Positions 5,641 to 5,689 of a stretch of 5,689 bases of DNA are shown here, one piece after another. Every line of letters begins with the position of its first letter. The stretch's first letter is position 1. The stretch is from an uncultured Bacilli bacterium (GTDB taxonomy: Bacteria > Bacillota_I > Bacilli_A > RF39 > UBA660). A model generated the notes under the pieces. That model did not search any database. It worked only from the letters and a program-made list of their open reading frames with translations, and was not told the DNA's origin. The DNA lies in NCBI GenBank assembly GCA_947630515.1, contig CANRHY010000066.1:1-5689 (forward strand), given 5' to 3'. A program made the position numbers and the translations under genes.

Positions 5641-5689
5641 AAGAAAAATTATTAGACTTAATAAAAAATAGCTATGCACCATATTCAGG
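5637..5689 (+). CDS. cdd: Cytidine deaminase, N-terminal fragment (partial)
   Basis: The first 17 codons and part of the next are present, cut by the right edge. The peptide MKEKLLDLIKNSYAPYS has the short N-terminal helix and the Y-A/S-P-Y-S motif that opens homotetrameric cytidine deaminases, enzymes of pyrimidine salvage that convert cytidine and deoxycytidine to uridine and deoxyuridine. The catalytic zinc residues lie outside. ATG 5637 overlaps the ybeY stop in ATGA and has AGGAG (5625-5629) seven bases upstream. The ybeY-(dgkA)-cdd-era order is well known in Bacillota, which strengthens a call that would be modest on 17 residues alone. Confidence 0.82.
   Translation, partial: MKEKLLDLIKNSYAPYS

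Noticed and set aside
1..5689. Use of genetic code 4 (TGA as Trp), suggested by the high A+T content
   Set aside because: TGA ends the VanZ-like, ybeY and coiled-coil genes at sensible places, no conserved gene contains an internal TGA, and Trp is TGG.

Overview
The window is about three-quarters A+T and looks like a low-GC Bacillota chromosome. Arginine is mostly AGA, and isoleucine is often ATA. TGA is a true stop (VanZ-like gene, ybeY, the coiled-coil gene) and tryptophan is TGG, so the code is standard. This argues against a Mycoplasma-type lineage with code 4. A core segment, rpsU-yqeY-yqfC-yqfD-(VanZ-like)-ybeY-cdd, matches the block conserved in Bacilli and Clostridia. yqfC and yqfD belong to spore-associated families, so the organism is, or descends from, an endospore former. 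I cannot place it to genus.

Layout. Positions 1-180 hold the last 59 codons of an ABC-exporter ATPase on +, which ends in a hairpin that also ends the convergent genes on -. Positions 177-2340 on - hold an accessory locus of unknown function. A 412-aa coiled-coil protein is followed by a second frame carrying BspA-type leucine-rich repeats. The second frame has no ATG or GTG start and no usable ribosome site near its expected beginning. It joins the first exactly if one base is skipped, so I read the two as a single gene of about 720 aa broken or shifted near 1104-1142. Two near-consensus sigma-A promoters diverge from 2341-2505, one for this locus and one for the ribosomal operon.

On +, rpsU (GTG start) and yqeY are followed by an intrinsic terminator at 3161-3185. 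Beyond it comes a tightly packed set: yqfC, yqfD, a VanZ-like membrane protein, ybeY and the first codons of cdd. Spacings there are -8, +2, +3 and -4 bases. The set has no promoter I can see, so it probably depends on read-through of the terminator. The familiar phoH, pgpH/yqfF and dgkA genes are absent, and a VanZ-like gene sits where phoH and pgpH usually lie.

The + genes cover translation and RNA metabolism (bS21, YqeY, YbeY), sporulation (YqfC, YqfD), pyrimidine salvage (Cdd) and a membrane protein of unknown role. The one candidate for something undescribed is the coiled-coil/LRR locus. I find no CRISPR array, tRNA, rRNA or insertion sequence.
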